A DNA stretch of 64,000 nucleotides from Ferrithrix thermotolerans DSM 19514 (GTDB lineage: Bacteria; Actinomycetota; Acidimicrobiia; Acidimicrobiales; Acidimicrobiaceae), in NCBI RefSeq assembly GCF_900128965.1, contig NZ_FQUL01000008.1:1-64000 (forward strand), in the 5' to 3' direction. This document shows, piece after piece, positions 17,733 through 26,408 of this stretch (position 1 is its first letter; each line of letters opens with the position of its first letter). Made by a program: the position numbers and the translations under genes. Below the pieces are notes generated by a model that was given only the letters and a program-made list of their open reading frames with translations, made no database searches and was not told where the DNA came from.

Positions 17733-18671
17733 TCACAAAGCCTTACTCTTACCAACGCCCATCAGCAATCCTTCTTCTTTGATCGCGGGGGAAGAGGTCA
17801 GAAAGAGCACTACTCCATCACTGGGCGATCTCACCTCGTAGATGGGCTCACCCATTAGATCAGTCACGTTCCCTATAACTTCACCTTCTACAACTTTATG
17901 TCCAACACAAACAGCTGGGGTCCACCAACCTCTATCTCGTCCGTAGATCCATGTAAAGCCATCGAGAAAGCAGACCTCTTTAGTAGAAGAAGGAGGGTGA
18001 TCTAAATCGTCTAGCATCTCCAACCCTAAAGCAACTCCAACTAGTCCATTAAGGTGCAGACGGACAGCTTCCTCCTCGACGATCCCCAACCTTCCTGACT
18101 CTGCAGTAATTGACGGGATCGAAAGTGCCGAAGCGGTGCTACTTGTTGAGCCATCCACAGCTTTTGACGACTCTTGTTGACGGACGCAGTAAGGAAGTCC
18201 GTAGAGTAACGCCAGAGCTTTCGCCTTTTCTTGTACAGGAGATGCATCGTACAAAGAAAACGGATGCAGATCTTCGAATAGATCCCCTGCATGAAGATCT
18301 ATCAGATAGTCAGAACCTTTGATCAGCCTCTCCGTAATAAAAAAGGCAAGCCTCTTAGCATAAGAGGTTGAGTCCTTCTCCCCGGGAAAGCAACGATTTA
18401 GGTTTAATCCATCTGATGGGCAAGCAAAGGGGGTTCGCTCGTAGAACGACTCGAGGTTCAAGGTCGGGGCCGCCCTCACTCGGCCACACTTTATTTTACC
18501 TTTTATCTGTGTCATGAACCGTCGAACTGCTAGCTGAGAGGTGTATTCACATCCATGTATACCCCCAAGGAGAGTAAGAGTAGGACCGTCGGCAACTCCT
18601 CTCTCCTCAAAGTACGGGATATTCAACTCCTCACCCGCCGGGGTGGTAAAGCTTAGCGTACGACTCTCCAT
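17733..18671 (-). CDS. Succinylglutamate desuccinylase/aspartoacylase family
   Basis: A 312-residue zinc carboxypeptidase-fold amidohydrolase of the AstE/AspA family. The metal-binding motif GGIHGCEY lies near residue 37 (His and Glu), LIDLHAGD near residue 138 gives the second His, and TAESG near residue 195 matches the region of the catalytic Glu. Members remove acyl groups from amino acids or act on small amides. The ATG at 18671 (MESRTLSFTT) has GAGAGG upstream; ten extra residues are possible. It is the last gene in a minus-strand series with a lipoate-ligase-like gene, a D-aminopeptidase and an asparaginase-like gene. Confidence 0.8.
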   Translation of the reverse strand: MESRTLSFTTPAGEELNIPYFEERGVADGPTLTLLGGIHGCEYTSQLAVRRFMTQIKGKIKCGRVRAAPTLNLESFYERTPFACPSDGLNLNRCFPGEKDSTSYAKRLAFFITERLIKGSDYLIDLHAGDLFEDLHPFSLYDASPVQEKAKALALLYGLPYCVRQQESSKAVDGSTSSTASALSIPSITAESGRLGIVEEEAVRLHLNGLVGVALGLEMLDDLDHPPSSTKEVCFLDGFTWIYGRDRGWWTPAVCVGHKVVEGEVIGNVTDLMGEPIYEVRSPSDGVVLFLTSSPAIKEEGLLMGVGKSKAL

Positions 18672-18712
18672 GATCCAGACCTCTCTTTTCCTTACAACCA
18701 AAGAACGTGGAT

Positions 18713-19780
18713 CTAGGCGCCCTGATCGTCGCCGACGATCGCTTCCGCGAGATCTGCAGCACTTACACCGGGAATGTCTATGGAGTTGCTTTCGATAGCC
18801 ATCTCTGCCGCTTCGATTACAGCACTCTTTTTGAATGGCACGCCCACAAACGCTCTCTCCAGCTCAACGATCATAGCCTTTGGAGAAAGTGAAAAGTCAC
18901 CACTTAGGGTGATCTCCCTAATCACTCCGTCTTGAACCACCACCTTTGAGCGAATTAGCCCCCCAACAGCCTTGTACAAGCCGGGCCTGAAGTAAACCCC
19001 CTCCCTAACGCGTAGTGTGTTGTAGCGACGGGTCCGAGGAGCAAAGAGTTGTTCGTCACTGCGAAGTTCCCCCTCGATCTCACGTGCTAAGTCAACCACT
19101 TCTTTAGGGAGTTCTCTCTCTTCAAAGCCACCAAAGTGCGCTCCTAACTCCTCAATAAGCGCCCTCTCCACCTCTGTTGGGTCCTTTTGCGTCCCTGTCT
19201 CTTTTTTAACCGAGGTAACGTTTTCCTCCAAAGTCTTTTGAAGCTTATCCCGAAACTTCTCGTCGGGAACCTTTATCACCTGAGCCATAAGCGAGGTGTT
19301 GAACTCGTTCAAGATAGCACCGACAAAACAAAACATCTCACCTATGTCCGCCGCTCCTTGTCCCGATATCTTCTTCTTGGAACTTGCCACAACGAGATCG
19401 TTGACAGCCTTGAACTCAGTCTCAACGCCAAGTCTTCGGTAGGTCTTGATGATCGGAACTGAGAACTCCTCATAGGCTTTGAGGATGCTCCTTGGAACCC
19501 TAAGATCGTCTTTGTGTAAGACTAGGTTGTAAAACACTTGACCAGGACCAAGAAGCACGGGGCCCCCTCCGACTTCTCTGCGGATCAAAGGCAGACCAAG
19601 GCTCTCGCATCGCTCAACGTCAACTACGGCTTCGGTGTCGTCAAAGTACCCGACGCTCACAAACATGTCCCTCGGTTCAACGATGACGACACCTTCTATA
19701 GACAGACGCGCTAGTGCGTGGAAGTACGCAATAGGCGTACACCCGCTTCGATCCTTTGGTCTAAATAGAGCTAAGGACAT
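18713..19780 (-). CDS. Lipoate-protein ligase A-like protein
   Basis: A 355-residue biotin/lipoate ligase (BPL_LplA) superfamily protein. The N-terminal catalytic domain shows VSVGYFDD, RREVGGGPVLLGPGQVFYN near residue 66 and SKKKISGQGA near residue 132, which includes the lysine of the lipoyl-adenylate site. In typical ligases the glycine-rich loop reads GGGxVxH; here the His position is Leu. Residues from about 250 form a separate C-terminal domain like the LplA accessory domain (YFRPGLYKAVGGLIRSKVVV). It presumably attaches lipoate or octanoate to 2-oxoacid dehydrogenase subunits, but none is nearby, so the substrate is uncertain. Confidence 0.78.
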   Translation of the reverse strand: MSLALFRPKDRSGCTPIAYFHALARLSIEGVVIVEPRDMFVSVGYFDDTEAVVDVERCESLGLPLIRREVGGGPVLLGPGQVFYNLVLHKDDLRVPRSILKAYEEFSVPIIKTYRRLGVETEFKAVNDLVVASSKKKISGQGAADIGEMFCFVGAILNEFNTSLMAQVIKVPDEKFRDKLQKTLEENVTSVKKETGTQKDPTEVERALIEELGAHFGGFEERELPKEVVDLAREIEGELRSDEQLFAPRTRRYNTLRVREGVYFRPGLYKAVGGLIRSKVVVQDGVIREITLSGDFSLSPKAMIVELERAFVGVPFKKSAVIEAAEMAIESNSIDIPGVSAADLAEAIVGDDQGA

Positions 19781-19830
19781 CTTTTACAACCCCCTGTAAC
19801 GTCGCTAACAGATAGAAGATACATCTGAGA

Positions 19831-20655
19831 TCATCGACCACCAGCTTGTCTTGTTATGTAAGATACGCCGACGAACGCTTGGTAAACACTTAAGTGATCT
19901 TGGCTGGTAACGGTGGCACTTCGTAGGCCGCTTCTGCTTACCCCCTTTATCCAAGTAGCCAGCTCTGCTAGATCGGAGTTTAGAAAGTGCATCGTTAACT
20001 CGCATACTTCTCCAAGTTCAACCTTGGGCCAGCTTTTCGCCCGCGCCATGACGTTTGCGGCTGCTTCATAGATGAGCTTGTGTGCCACCCTAGGATGGAG
20101 GTTATAAGCCGCAAACCGTGATATCGACTCCTTTACCACCACCATTTCAGCCGGAATTACGGCCTTGGCCTGCTCTTTGGTTATGGAGTCACCTGTAACT
20201 AGACCGATAGGTACTCCATGGGCACTCGCCACAAGCGCATTGATTCCGCTCTCACCTACCTCAACTCCATTTAGCTCTACTTTGTAAAAGACCGAAGGAT
20301 TGTAGGTGTGAGACAGCACAGAGGACTCTCCTGAGATAGCCCCGTGGTATCCCACAAAGAACACCATATCAAAGCTCTCATCAAGTCCTTGCATCATATA
20401 CATGGGCTTATGTGATCCCGAGATGTAACTAGCAGATCCATGCAGATCTGAAGGGTCAATGTTGCGCATCTTCCAGTGCGAGTCGTTTACTACTATCTCA
20501 GTCGCTCCTCCAGCTACCGCACCGTCGATAGCGGCGTTTATCTCATCAAGAGTAAGACCGACTCCTATCTCATAGTCCCGTCCAGCTCCTGTTGCCTGAT
20601 CCCAGTCGACTACCCCTGAGATACCTTCCATGTCAAATGAGATGTAAAGCTTCAC
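19831..20655 (-). CDS. dppA: D-aminopeptidase, M55 (DppA) family
   Basis: A 274-residue M55 peptidase like DppA of Bacillus subtilis, a zinc-dependent, decameric D-aminopeptidase that acts on D-Ala-D-Ala and similar peptides. Metal-site motifs are SFDMEGISGV near residue 6 (Asp-Glu), VNDSHWKMRN near residue 57, and FFVGYHGAISGE near residue 100. The GTG start has AGGGGG five bases upstream. The neighbouring asparaginase-like and peptide-binding proteins on the same strand suggest use of peptides, possibly cell-wall-derived. In Bacillus dppA leads an operon with the full dipeptide transporter; here no permease or ATPase genes follow. Confidence 0.9.
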   Translation of the reverse strand: MKLYISFDMEGISGVVDWDQATGAGRDYEIGVGLTLDEINAAIDGAVAGGATEIVVNDSHWKMRNIDPSDLHGSASYISGSHKPMYMMQGLDESFDMVFFVGYHGAISGESSVLSHTYNPSVFYKVELNGVEVGESGINALVASAHGVPIGLVTGDSITKEQAKAVIPAEMVVVKESISRFAAYNLHPRVAHKLIYEAAANVMARAKSWPKVELGEVCELTMHFLNSDLAELATWIKGVSRSGLRSATVTSQDHLSVYQAFVGVSYITRQAGGR

Positions 20656-20697
20656 CGATCCCCCTCATCTTGGTGTCGTTAGGCCGTTTCTTTAGAG

Positions 20698-21603
20698 TCA
20701 AACCGCAACGTGTATACGTCTTTCGATCTGCGTGGAGCTACAGCTCTCATCCCTCCACGCATAAAGCGCCTTTTCGTCCGTAGACACCGCAGCATGGGAT
20801 CCGTCAGCTCCAATTATCACAGAGTGCATAATCATCGAAGAAGGGTCAACGTCTAGATCCTTGAGGTCCAAAAGCGCCCTTACACCAGCCTCCTCTGGCG
20901 TAGCACCCTGAGAGAGGTAGCTTACGATTGTCCTGGCCGTCGAGGCTCTTAAGGACAACTCCCCAAAACCTGTACAGGCCGCCGCTCCAAAACGAGCATC
21001 ACAGTAGTTGCCAGCCCCAATGACTGGAGAGTCCCCTGCTCTCCCTGGCCACTTCCACGCCCAACCCGAGGTGGACACCGCTGAGGCCATCTTTCCCTTA
21101 CTATCGATCGCAAGGAAGTTGACGGTGCCGACGGCCTTATCTGGGTCTTGGGTAAGTGCCTTAGCTTTTTTGAGTATCTCACCGGAGAGTCCCTCTGGAA
21201 GAGACTCGAGTCCCTCTCTCCAGATCTTCGCAGCTTTTTCCGTAAGAAGATCGGCCCTCTCGGCGCCTATCTCTTTCGCAAAGCGGGCCGCCCCTTCACC
21301 AACGATAAGCACATGCGGAGATATCTCCATAACCGCCCGAGCTACAGAGATAGGATGGCGATATCCCTTGAGTCCTGCTACGGCACCCGCACTTCTCGTC
21401 GTTCCATCCATTATCGATGCGTCGAGCTCTACCTCACCGTCGAGATTGGGGAGTCCCCCTCTGCCGACCGAGTTGTCCTCCTCATTGTCCTCAACGAACC
21501 ATGTAGCACGTTCTACCGCTGAAAGCGCATCGAGTCCTTCGGAAAAGTGTTTCCAGACTCCATCTATGCCGATAGCACCGTTAGCACTGGAGACAAGGAT
21601 CAT
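20698..21603 (-). CDS. Isoaspartyl peptidase/L-asparaginase family (Ntn)
   Basis: A 301-residue N-terminal-nucleophile hydrolase of the plant-type asparaginase/isoaspartyl peptidase/aspartylglucosaminidase family. The proenzyme is cleaved before a threonine, here in AVGTVNFLAID near residue 150; downstream STSGWAWKWPGRAGDSPVIGAG is the family substrate loop. It hydrolyses beta-aspartyl peptides or asparagine-linked groups. The ATG at 21603 gives MILVSSANGAIGI, the usual first strand; 27 additional codons upstream are open but not conserved in character. It sits between the D-aminopeptidase gene (42-base gap) and the binding-protein gene on the same strand. Confidence 0.86.
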   Translation of the reverse strand: MILVSSANGAIGIDGVWKHFSEGLDALSAVERATWFVEDNEEDNSVGRGGLPNLDGEVELDASIMDGTTRSAGAVAGLKGYRHPISVARAVMEISPHVLIVGEGAARFAKEIGAERADLLTEKAAKIWREGLESLPEGLSGEILKKAKALTQDPDKAVGTVNFLAIDSKGKMASAVSTSGWAWKWPGRAGDSPVIGAGNYCDARFGAAACTGFGELSLRASTARTIVSYLSQGATPEEAGVRALLDLKDLDVDPSSMIMHSVIIGADGSHAAVSTDEKALYAWRDESCSSTQIERRIHVAV

Positions 21604-21740
21604 ATGCAAAACTACCCTTCTAAAAATCACAACTGCGCTTCGAATCTGCCCAAAGCGGCCCCTTTTGAGATAGGACCCGACCAACGCACCTAGACAAAGA
21701 GACTCCTACGGAAAAGACCGACAAAGAGCACCTATATAGG

Positions 21741-23585
21741 CTACTTGGTGAAGTACCAGTTTTCAGGCAAAAGATACTGATACGGACTTTGAGGTGTGGC
21801 GCCTTTGAGATTGGACTTAATCTCTGATAGCTGATAGTAGGTCTCGGGCTGATAGATGACGGGTAGCTGACGTACTAGGTAGTTCTGATAGCTATCTAGA
21901 GCAACTTGTGGGTTTGAAGCATCGACTTGCGTCTCTACCACTAGCTGATTTGCCACTTGAGAGTTGTAACTTCCAAAGTTGGCGCCCGCTCCTGTTGTAA
22001 ATAGGGACTCGCCAGAGGGGTAGTAGTCGGGAGAGTAACTCCATCCTCCTCCCCAGTTTGCCATCTGCCACGAACAAGACGCAGACGAGGAGGTACAGGC
22101 TGACGCATTCGATATTACAGTATTAAAGGGTGCCTCTGATAGAGCAATGTCGATACCAACTTTCGCCCCAGCCGACTTGAGTGACTGCATCTCTTGAGAC
22201 ACCGAGTTAATTCCTGAGAGAAACTGTAAGTTGATCGTGAGAGGCTGATTCAGAGCAACGCCCGCTCCGCACTCATCTGGCGCAGTCCCAGGTTTCACAC
22301 ATAGGGCGGGTCCCGTCGAGGAGAGACGCCAGCCATGGTCCTTGAGCAACGTTGCAGCAGCCTGAACAGAGTAAGGATATGGGTTTGCCTTTGACTGTTG
22401 ATCCGCGAAGGGGTTTGCCGGCACAACGGGCACGGGGGAGTAAGTAGGAACTCCAAGGCCGTGAAGAAAGCTCGAGATCCAGGCCTGCTGATCTACAAGG
22501 TGTTGGAGGGCTTGCCTGAAATATAACTGGCGAAAGATAGGACCGTCGGTAGGGTTGTTGAAGTTGAGCGGCATGTAATCAAAGCCAAATAAAAGCCAAG
22601 GAGCAAAGTTATACCCTAGAGAAGCAAGCCTAGCTTTTTGAGGAAGATCGGAGATGGGAAGATACCCATAGGTGATCGATCCGGTCTCTAATACATTGAA
22701 CTCCGCAGATTCACTGTTGAAGGGCAGTTCTACAAACTCAGATAGAGTCGGCTTTATAGGACCGCTATAAGCCTTATTAGGCACGAAGGTCGCGCGCCCC
22801 ACAGTCGTAAATCCCACCAGCTTCCACGGACCATCGACCACCTTCCACAAAGGGTTGGTCGCATATGAAGCTAGATCTTGAGCCTGCGCGTTAAGGAAGT
22901 TGTAGACCGCCTTAGCCCCAGCTGTGGTTAGATCTGGAGCTGTAGTTGAGGTAGCTGAAGGTGTAGGGGCAGATAGAGAAGTCTTGTCCCAGAAAAGGGG
23001 GATCGGAACGAGCTGTGACAACTCGTTGTAAGTGAACCAGTCTGCGCTGTAGGTCTTATTCAGATGCATTACAAACGTCAGCGGGCCTGTTGCCTTGTAA
23101 GAAACGACGTTGTCGGGGAAGTCTGTGGGGGTGTAGTCGGCCCACACCGTCTTGTTGGCCTTCATAAGATTCATCCAAAACACCAGATCCCTGGCGTCAA
23201 CTGTCTCACCGTTAGACCACTTCCACCCTTTCAGCCTTATCGTGACCGTCGTATTGTTGTCTGAGTAGACCGGTGGGTACGCTAGCGACTCGCCGTAGTT
23301 GATAGAAGCCTTAGCTCCGTTTCCAAAGAAGTAGAGGTTTCTGTACATAAGGATCTGAAAGTTGTATAGGTTGACATTTGTGAACACCGAGGAGTTGATG
23401 AATGGGAAAATGTAGTTTGGTGGAGAACCAGGCGCTTCAGCGAAGTAAGCCACTCCACCTTTCACCTTTGTAGTTCCTGAGCTACTCGCCACAGAGACAG
23501 AGCTCCCGCAAGATGCAAGAGCTAACGTAGATGCGCAAGCTGCTGCTGAGATCCTTAGTACTGCCTTAGCTCCCTTTGACCACAC
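21741..23585 (-). CDS. Peptide ABC transporter substrate-binding lipoprotein
   Basis: A 614-residue extracytoplasmic solute-binding protein of family 5 (oligopeptide/dipeptide type). A lipoprotein signal peptide ends at C26 in LASC, followed by a Ser/Thr-rich linker. The family fold is seen in VTIRLKGWKWSNGETVDARDLVFWMNLM (about residues 105-135) and in the closing lobe NWYFTK. The GTG start has AGGGAGGT six bases upstream. No permease or ATPase gene of an ABC transporter is adjacent, so it is an orphan that must work with components encoded elsewhere. Adjacent peptidase genes downstream suggest that the ligand is a peptide. Confidence 0.87.
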   Translation of the reverse strand: MWSKGAKAVLRISAAACASTLALASCGSSVSVASSSGTTKVKGGVAYFAEAPGSPPNYIFPFINSSVFTNVNLYNFQILMYRNLYFFGNGAKASINYGESLAYPPVYSDNNTTVTIRLKGWKWSNGETVDARDLVFWMNLMKANKTVWADYTPTDFPDNVVSYKATGPLTFVMHLNKTYSADWFTYNELSQLVPIPLFWDKTSLSAPTPSATSTTAPDLTTAGAKAVYNFLNAQAQDLASYATNPLWKVVDGPWKLVGFTTVGRATFVPNKAYSGPIKPTLSEFVELPFNSESAEFNVLETGSITYGYLPISDLPQKARLASLGYNFAPWLLFGFDYMPLNFNNPTDGPIFRQLYFRQALQHLVDQQAWISSFLHGLGVPTYSPVPVVPANPFADQQSKANPYPYSVQAAATLLKDHGWRLSSTGPALCVKPGTAPDECGAGVALNQPLTINLQFLSGINSVSQEMQSLKSAGAKVGIDIALSEAPFNTVISNASACTSSSASCSWQMANWGGGWSYSPDYYPSGESLFTTGAGANFGSYNSQVANQLVVETQVDASNPQVALDSYQNYLVRQLPVIYQPETYYQLSEIKSNLKGATPQSPYQYLLPENWYFTK

Positions 23586-23828
23586 AGAAAGACCTCCCTA
23601 CATTTCGTCTGATACACACCCCTCACGTCCTAGGCGTGTTAGAACTTTGTCGCTTGGGCCAAAAGTATCACAGTTCGAACACCACAAAGCGCAAAAGATG
23701 GATCTTTTTACAAGTTGGAAATACGGGAGATTGATTATTAACAGGAAATCTCATAGAGGAAGAGATAACTTTAGACGTGTTGAAGGAAGAGCTTGCACTC
23801 AAGGGGCACGGGCGACAAGACTTATGGA
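23586..23828. other. Intergenic stretch upstream of the binding-protein gene
   Basis: About 240 bases hold no recognisable gene. It should contain the promoter of the minus-strand binding-protein gene, but no clear -35/-10 pair stood out. Confidence 0.4.
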
Positions 23829-23830
23829 GG

Positions 23831-23858
23831 TGTCACGGAGCTGTTCCACTCCGTGACA
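23831..23858 (-). terminator. Terminator hairpin after etfBA
   Basis: TGTCACGGAG (23831-23840) pairs perfectly with CTCCGTGACA (23849-23858), and one more pair extends the stem to 11, with an 8-base loop. It lies 10 bases past the etfA stop. No T-run follows on the minus strand, so termination efficiency is uncertain. Confidence 0.5.
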
Positions 23859-23868
23859 CAGATACGAT

Positions 23869-24837
23869 CTATCTCTGCTTCAGAGCGTCTATCAGTTTTG
23901 GCAACACTTTATGAGCATCGCCGACCACACCGAGATCTGCAATCTGAAAGATCGGGGCGTCTTTATCCTTGTTGATCGCCACGATATTCTTGGAGCCTTT
24001 CATGCCAACCATGTGCTGCGTCGCACCCGATATGCCAACAGCGATATAGAGGTTAGGCTTCACAGTCTTACCGGTTTGACCGACTTGATAGGCGTAGGGT
24101 ACCCATCCTGCATCCACAATCGCTCTTGAGGCACCGGGCGCTGCGTTGAGCAGCTTTGCCAACTCCTCGACCATAGCATAGTTCTCTGGCTGACCCAGAC
24201 CACGTCCTCCAGAGACTACCACTGCTGCCTCATCCAACTTCGGACCCGAACGCTCTTCGGAGTAGGAGGCCACAACTTTGGCACCATCGATCGCTCCCAA
24301 GCCTTCGACCTTCACAGACTCGACTGCGACCTGCCTGGCATCTGACTCCTCCACCGCGAAGCTCTTTGCTCTAACACCAAAAAGCCTAACCCCCTGGTGG
24401 GTGAAGTTCGAGGTTACGATCTCTTCGCCACCAAAGATCGCGTGCTCTGCCATGAGTTCACCGTCTTGTTCAAAGAGGTTAACTACATTCGTAAGCACCG
24501 GCAGATCTAGCTTCACCGAAAGCCTTGCCAAGGTATCTCGACCTGTATAGCTCTGTGCACAGAGAATCGCCCTGGGGGGCTCAGCTGAACCTTTTACAAG
24601 GTCTGCCATCGCCGCTGATAGAACCACGCCCGGAAGCGAGGACCTTTCGGCTTCAACATTATAAAGACGCGTTAGACCATAGGGCTCTAGGGACTTAGCG
24701 AGTCGCTCCCCGTCCTTTGAAAATGCCACTCCGACAACCTCAGATGCGAAGTGGTGGGCCGCTGATAATAGCTCTAACGAGGTCGTCGAGGCTATGCCTT
24801 CTTGGTCTTCTATCAAGACCCATATACTGCCGCTCAT
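23869..24837 (-). CDS. etfA: Electron transfer flavoprotein alpha subunit
   Basis: A 322-residue ETF alpha subunit. With EtfB it accepts electrons from acyl-CoA dehydrogenases and passes them to ETF-quinone oxidoreductase. The C-terminal FAD domain is clear: [21 protein letters not shown] near residue 207, and the family signature [28 protein letters not shown] near residue 262-290, followed by [13 protein letters not shown]. The ATG at 24837 has AAGGAG eight bases upstream; a GTG six codons earlier includes that site and is rejected. It lies 24 bases after etfB in the same direction and ends at a hairpin. Confidence 0.95.
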   Translation of the reverse strand: MSGSIWVLIEDQEGIASTTSLELLSAAHHFASEVVGVAFSKDGERLAKSLEPYGLTRLYNVEAERSSLPGVVLSAAMADLVKGSAEPPRAILCAQSYTGRDTLARLSVKLDLPVLTNVVNLFEQDGELMAEHAIFGGEEIVTSNFTHQGVRLFGVRAKSFAVEESDARQVAVESVKVEGLGAIDGAKVVASYSEERSGPKLDEAAVVVSGGRGLGQPENYAMVEELAKLLNAAPGASRAIVDAGWVPYAYQVGQTGKTVKPNLYIAVGISGATQHMVGMKGSKNIVAINKDKDAPIFQIADLGVVGDAHKVLPKLIDALKQR

Positions 24838-24861
24838 GATATGGCTCCTTCCCACAAACTT

Positions 24862-25641
24862 TCAAACGACCTTGAGCTGTTCAAGGTACTCAATGATCTT
24901 GGCGAACGCCTCTCCGTCATCTTCGATTATCTGCCCTGCCTGCCTGGCTTCTGCCTTGCGAAGAGAGACGATCGCCTCTCTCGCTCCCGCAGCACCCACC
25001 TGATCAGCGGACAGGCCAAGGTCGCTAAGAGATAAGGTCTCTATCGGCTTCGACTTAGCAGCCATAATTCCCTTGAACGACGGGTATCTTGGTTCAACTA
25101 CTCCCGCAGTCACTGACACAACAGCGGGGAGTTCACAGGCGACTTCGTCGTAACCCGACTCGCTTTGACGTTCGATCATCGCCTTGTTACCATCTAATGT
25201 CACTTTCTTGGCGAAAGACACAGCGGGAAGACCAAGAATCTCAGCGATCTGCACCGGCACGGTTCCGGTGTACCCGTCCGTGGACTCCGTAGCTGTAATT
25301 ACCATATCAAATGGGTTTCGCAATATCGCTGCAGCCAATACCTTGGCGGTAGATAGTGCATCTGATCCCCCTAGAGCTGGATCGCTTACCAACACGGCCT
25401 TTGCCGCACCCATGGCTAGCGCGGTTCTAAGCCCTGAGGTCTCTCCGTTGGGTGCCATCGAGATCAACGTGACCTCGCCACCACCCGCCCTGTCGACAAG
25501 CTGTAGCGCCATCTCAACCCCGTAGGAGTCTGAGTCGTCCATTACCAGCTTGCCCTCTCTCACAAGATTAAACGTGTTAGGGTCAAGCCTCCCCGGGGCT
25601 GCGGGATCGGGGATCTGCTTTACACAAACCGCAATATTCAT
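24862..25641 (-). CDS. etfB: Electron transfer flavoprotein beta subunit
   Basis: A 259-residue ETF beta subunit, partner of the alpha subunit and holder of the AMP. Typical segments are MNIAVCVKQIPDP at the start, GVEMALQLVDRAGGGEVTLISMAP near residue 42, AMGAAKAVLVSDPALGGSD near 75, and the signature region GLPAVSFAKKVTLDGNKAMIERQSESGYDEVACELPAVVSV (shown here only as a location, near residues 140-180). AAGGAG stands seven bases before the ATG. etfB-etfA is a two-gene operon; the upstream phosphodiesterase gene is 35 bases away and could be part of the same transcript. Confidence 0.93.
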   Translation of the reverse strand: MNIAVCVKQIPDPAAPGRLDPNTFNLVREGKLVMDDSDSYGVEMALQLVDRAGGGEVTLISMAPNGETSGLRTALAMGAAKAVLVSDPALGGSDALSTAKVLAAAILRNPFDMVITATESTDGYTGTVPVQIAEILGLPAVSFAKKVTLDGNKAMIERQSESGYDEVACELPAVVSVTAGVVEPRYPSFKGIMAAKSKPIETLSLSDLGLSADQVGAAGAREAIVSLRKAEARQAGQIIEDDGEAFAKIIEYLEQLKVV

Positions 25642-25676
25642 CAAAAGACTCCTTCGTCTTTGGACATCTTGATGTC

Positions 25677-26405
25677 CTAAAGGTTTCCCACCAATAGGTC
25701 AACTCTATTGGTAATTATATTACTTACCGCAGGGTAACAAAAGTTGTCCGCCCTCACGGGATCGTCTAGCGTCCAAAGACCAACCTCCATTTCGCTCTGC
25801 CTGCAAAGGTCGAGAGCAAAGGTTGAGGCTCTTTGATGGTGGAGATTCACTCCAACGCAACCTATCTCCTTGGCCAACGCAACTTTTCTCCTGGTCGGGT
25901 CATATCTATCTAGAAGAAAAAACCTCGGTATCTCCGGAAGGACTTGACCTAAAGTAACGAGAGTCTCCGGATCAAACGAAGATAAGATCAGAGCACTCCT
26001 CTGCACAAGACCCTCCCAGAAGGGCTCTTTCAGCACCTCAGCCAAATGATGCGCCTCTTGTATCACCCTTTGGCGAGAGTCCCTCTTGATCTCCAGATTT
26101 ACAGATCCTCCATAGCCCTCGAACGCCTCTACTAACAAAGGCACCTCTAAGGGCGCGTTCTGCGTGTCTTCCCAGATTCTCCTTAGGGTGACTGCAGCAA
26201 TCTCAACCTTGTGATAGCTCCTGTCGTGGCATAGAACCAGCTCGCCATCGAGGGTCATGCGCACATCCACCTCAACTCCATCTGCACCTTCTGCCTCGGC
26301 CCGAAGAAGTGCAGATCTTGAGTTCTGAGCGACGTCGGGCCACCAAAATCCTCTGTGGGCAACGACTTTTGGACGTCTGTTCGTCCCGATCTCACTTACA
26401 CCCAT
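25677..26405 (-). CDS. glpQ: Glycerophosphodiester phosphodiesterase
   Basis: A 242-residue cytoplasmic GDPD-family enzyme, which splits glycerophosphodiesters to glycerol-3-phosphate and an alcohol. The catalytic histidines and acidic residues are visible in VAHRGFWWPDVAQNS near residue 15 and GADGVEVDVRMTLDGELVLCHD near residue 39-60 (Glu, Asp, His), and NLEIK near residue 97 gives the third acidic ligand. There is no signal peptide, so it acts inside the cell. It starts three bases after the stop of a histidine kinase gene, so the two are co-transcribed. Confidence 0.88.
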   Translation of the reverse strand: MGVSEIGTNRRPKVVAHRGFWWPDVAQNSRSALLRAEAEGADGVEVDVRMTLDGELVLCHDRSYHKVEIAAVTLRRIWEDTQNAPLEVPLLVEAFEGYGGSVNLEIKRDSRQRVIQEAHHLAEVLKEPFWEGLVQRSALILSSFDPETLVTLGQVLPEIPRFFLLDRYDPTRRKVALAKEIGCVGVNLHHQRASTFALDLCRQSEMEVGLWTLDDPVRADNFCYPAVSNIITNRVDLLVGNL

Positions 26406-26408
26406 GAT

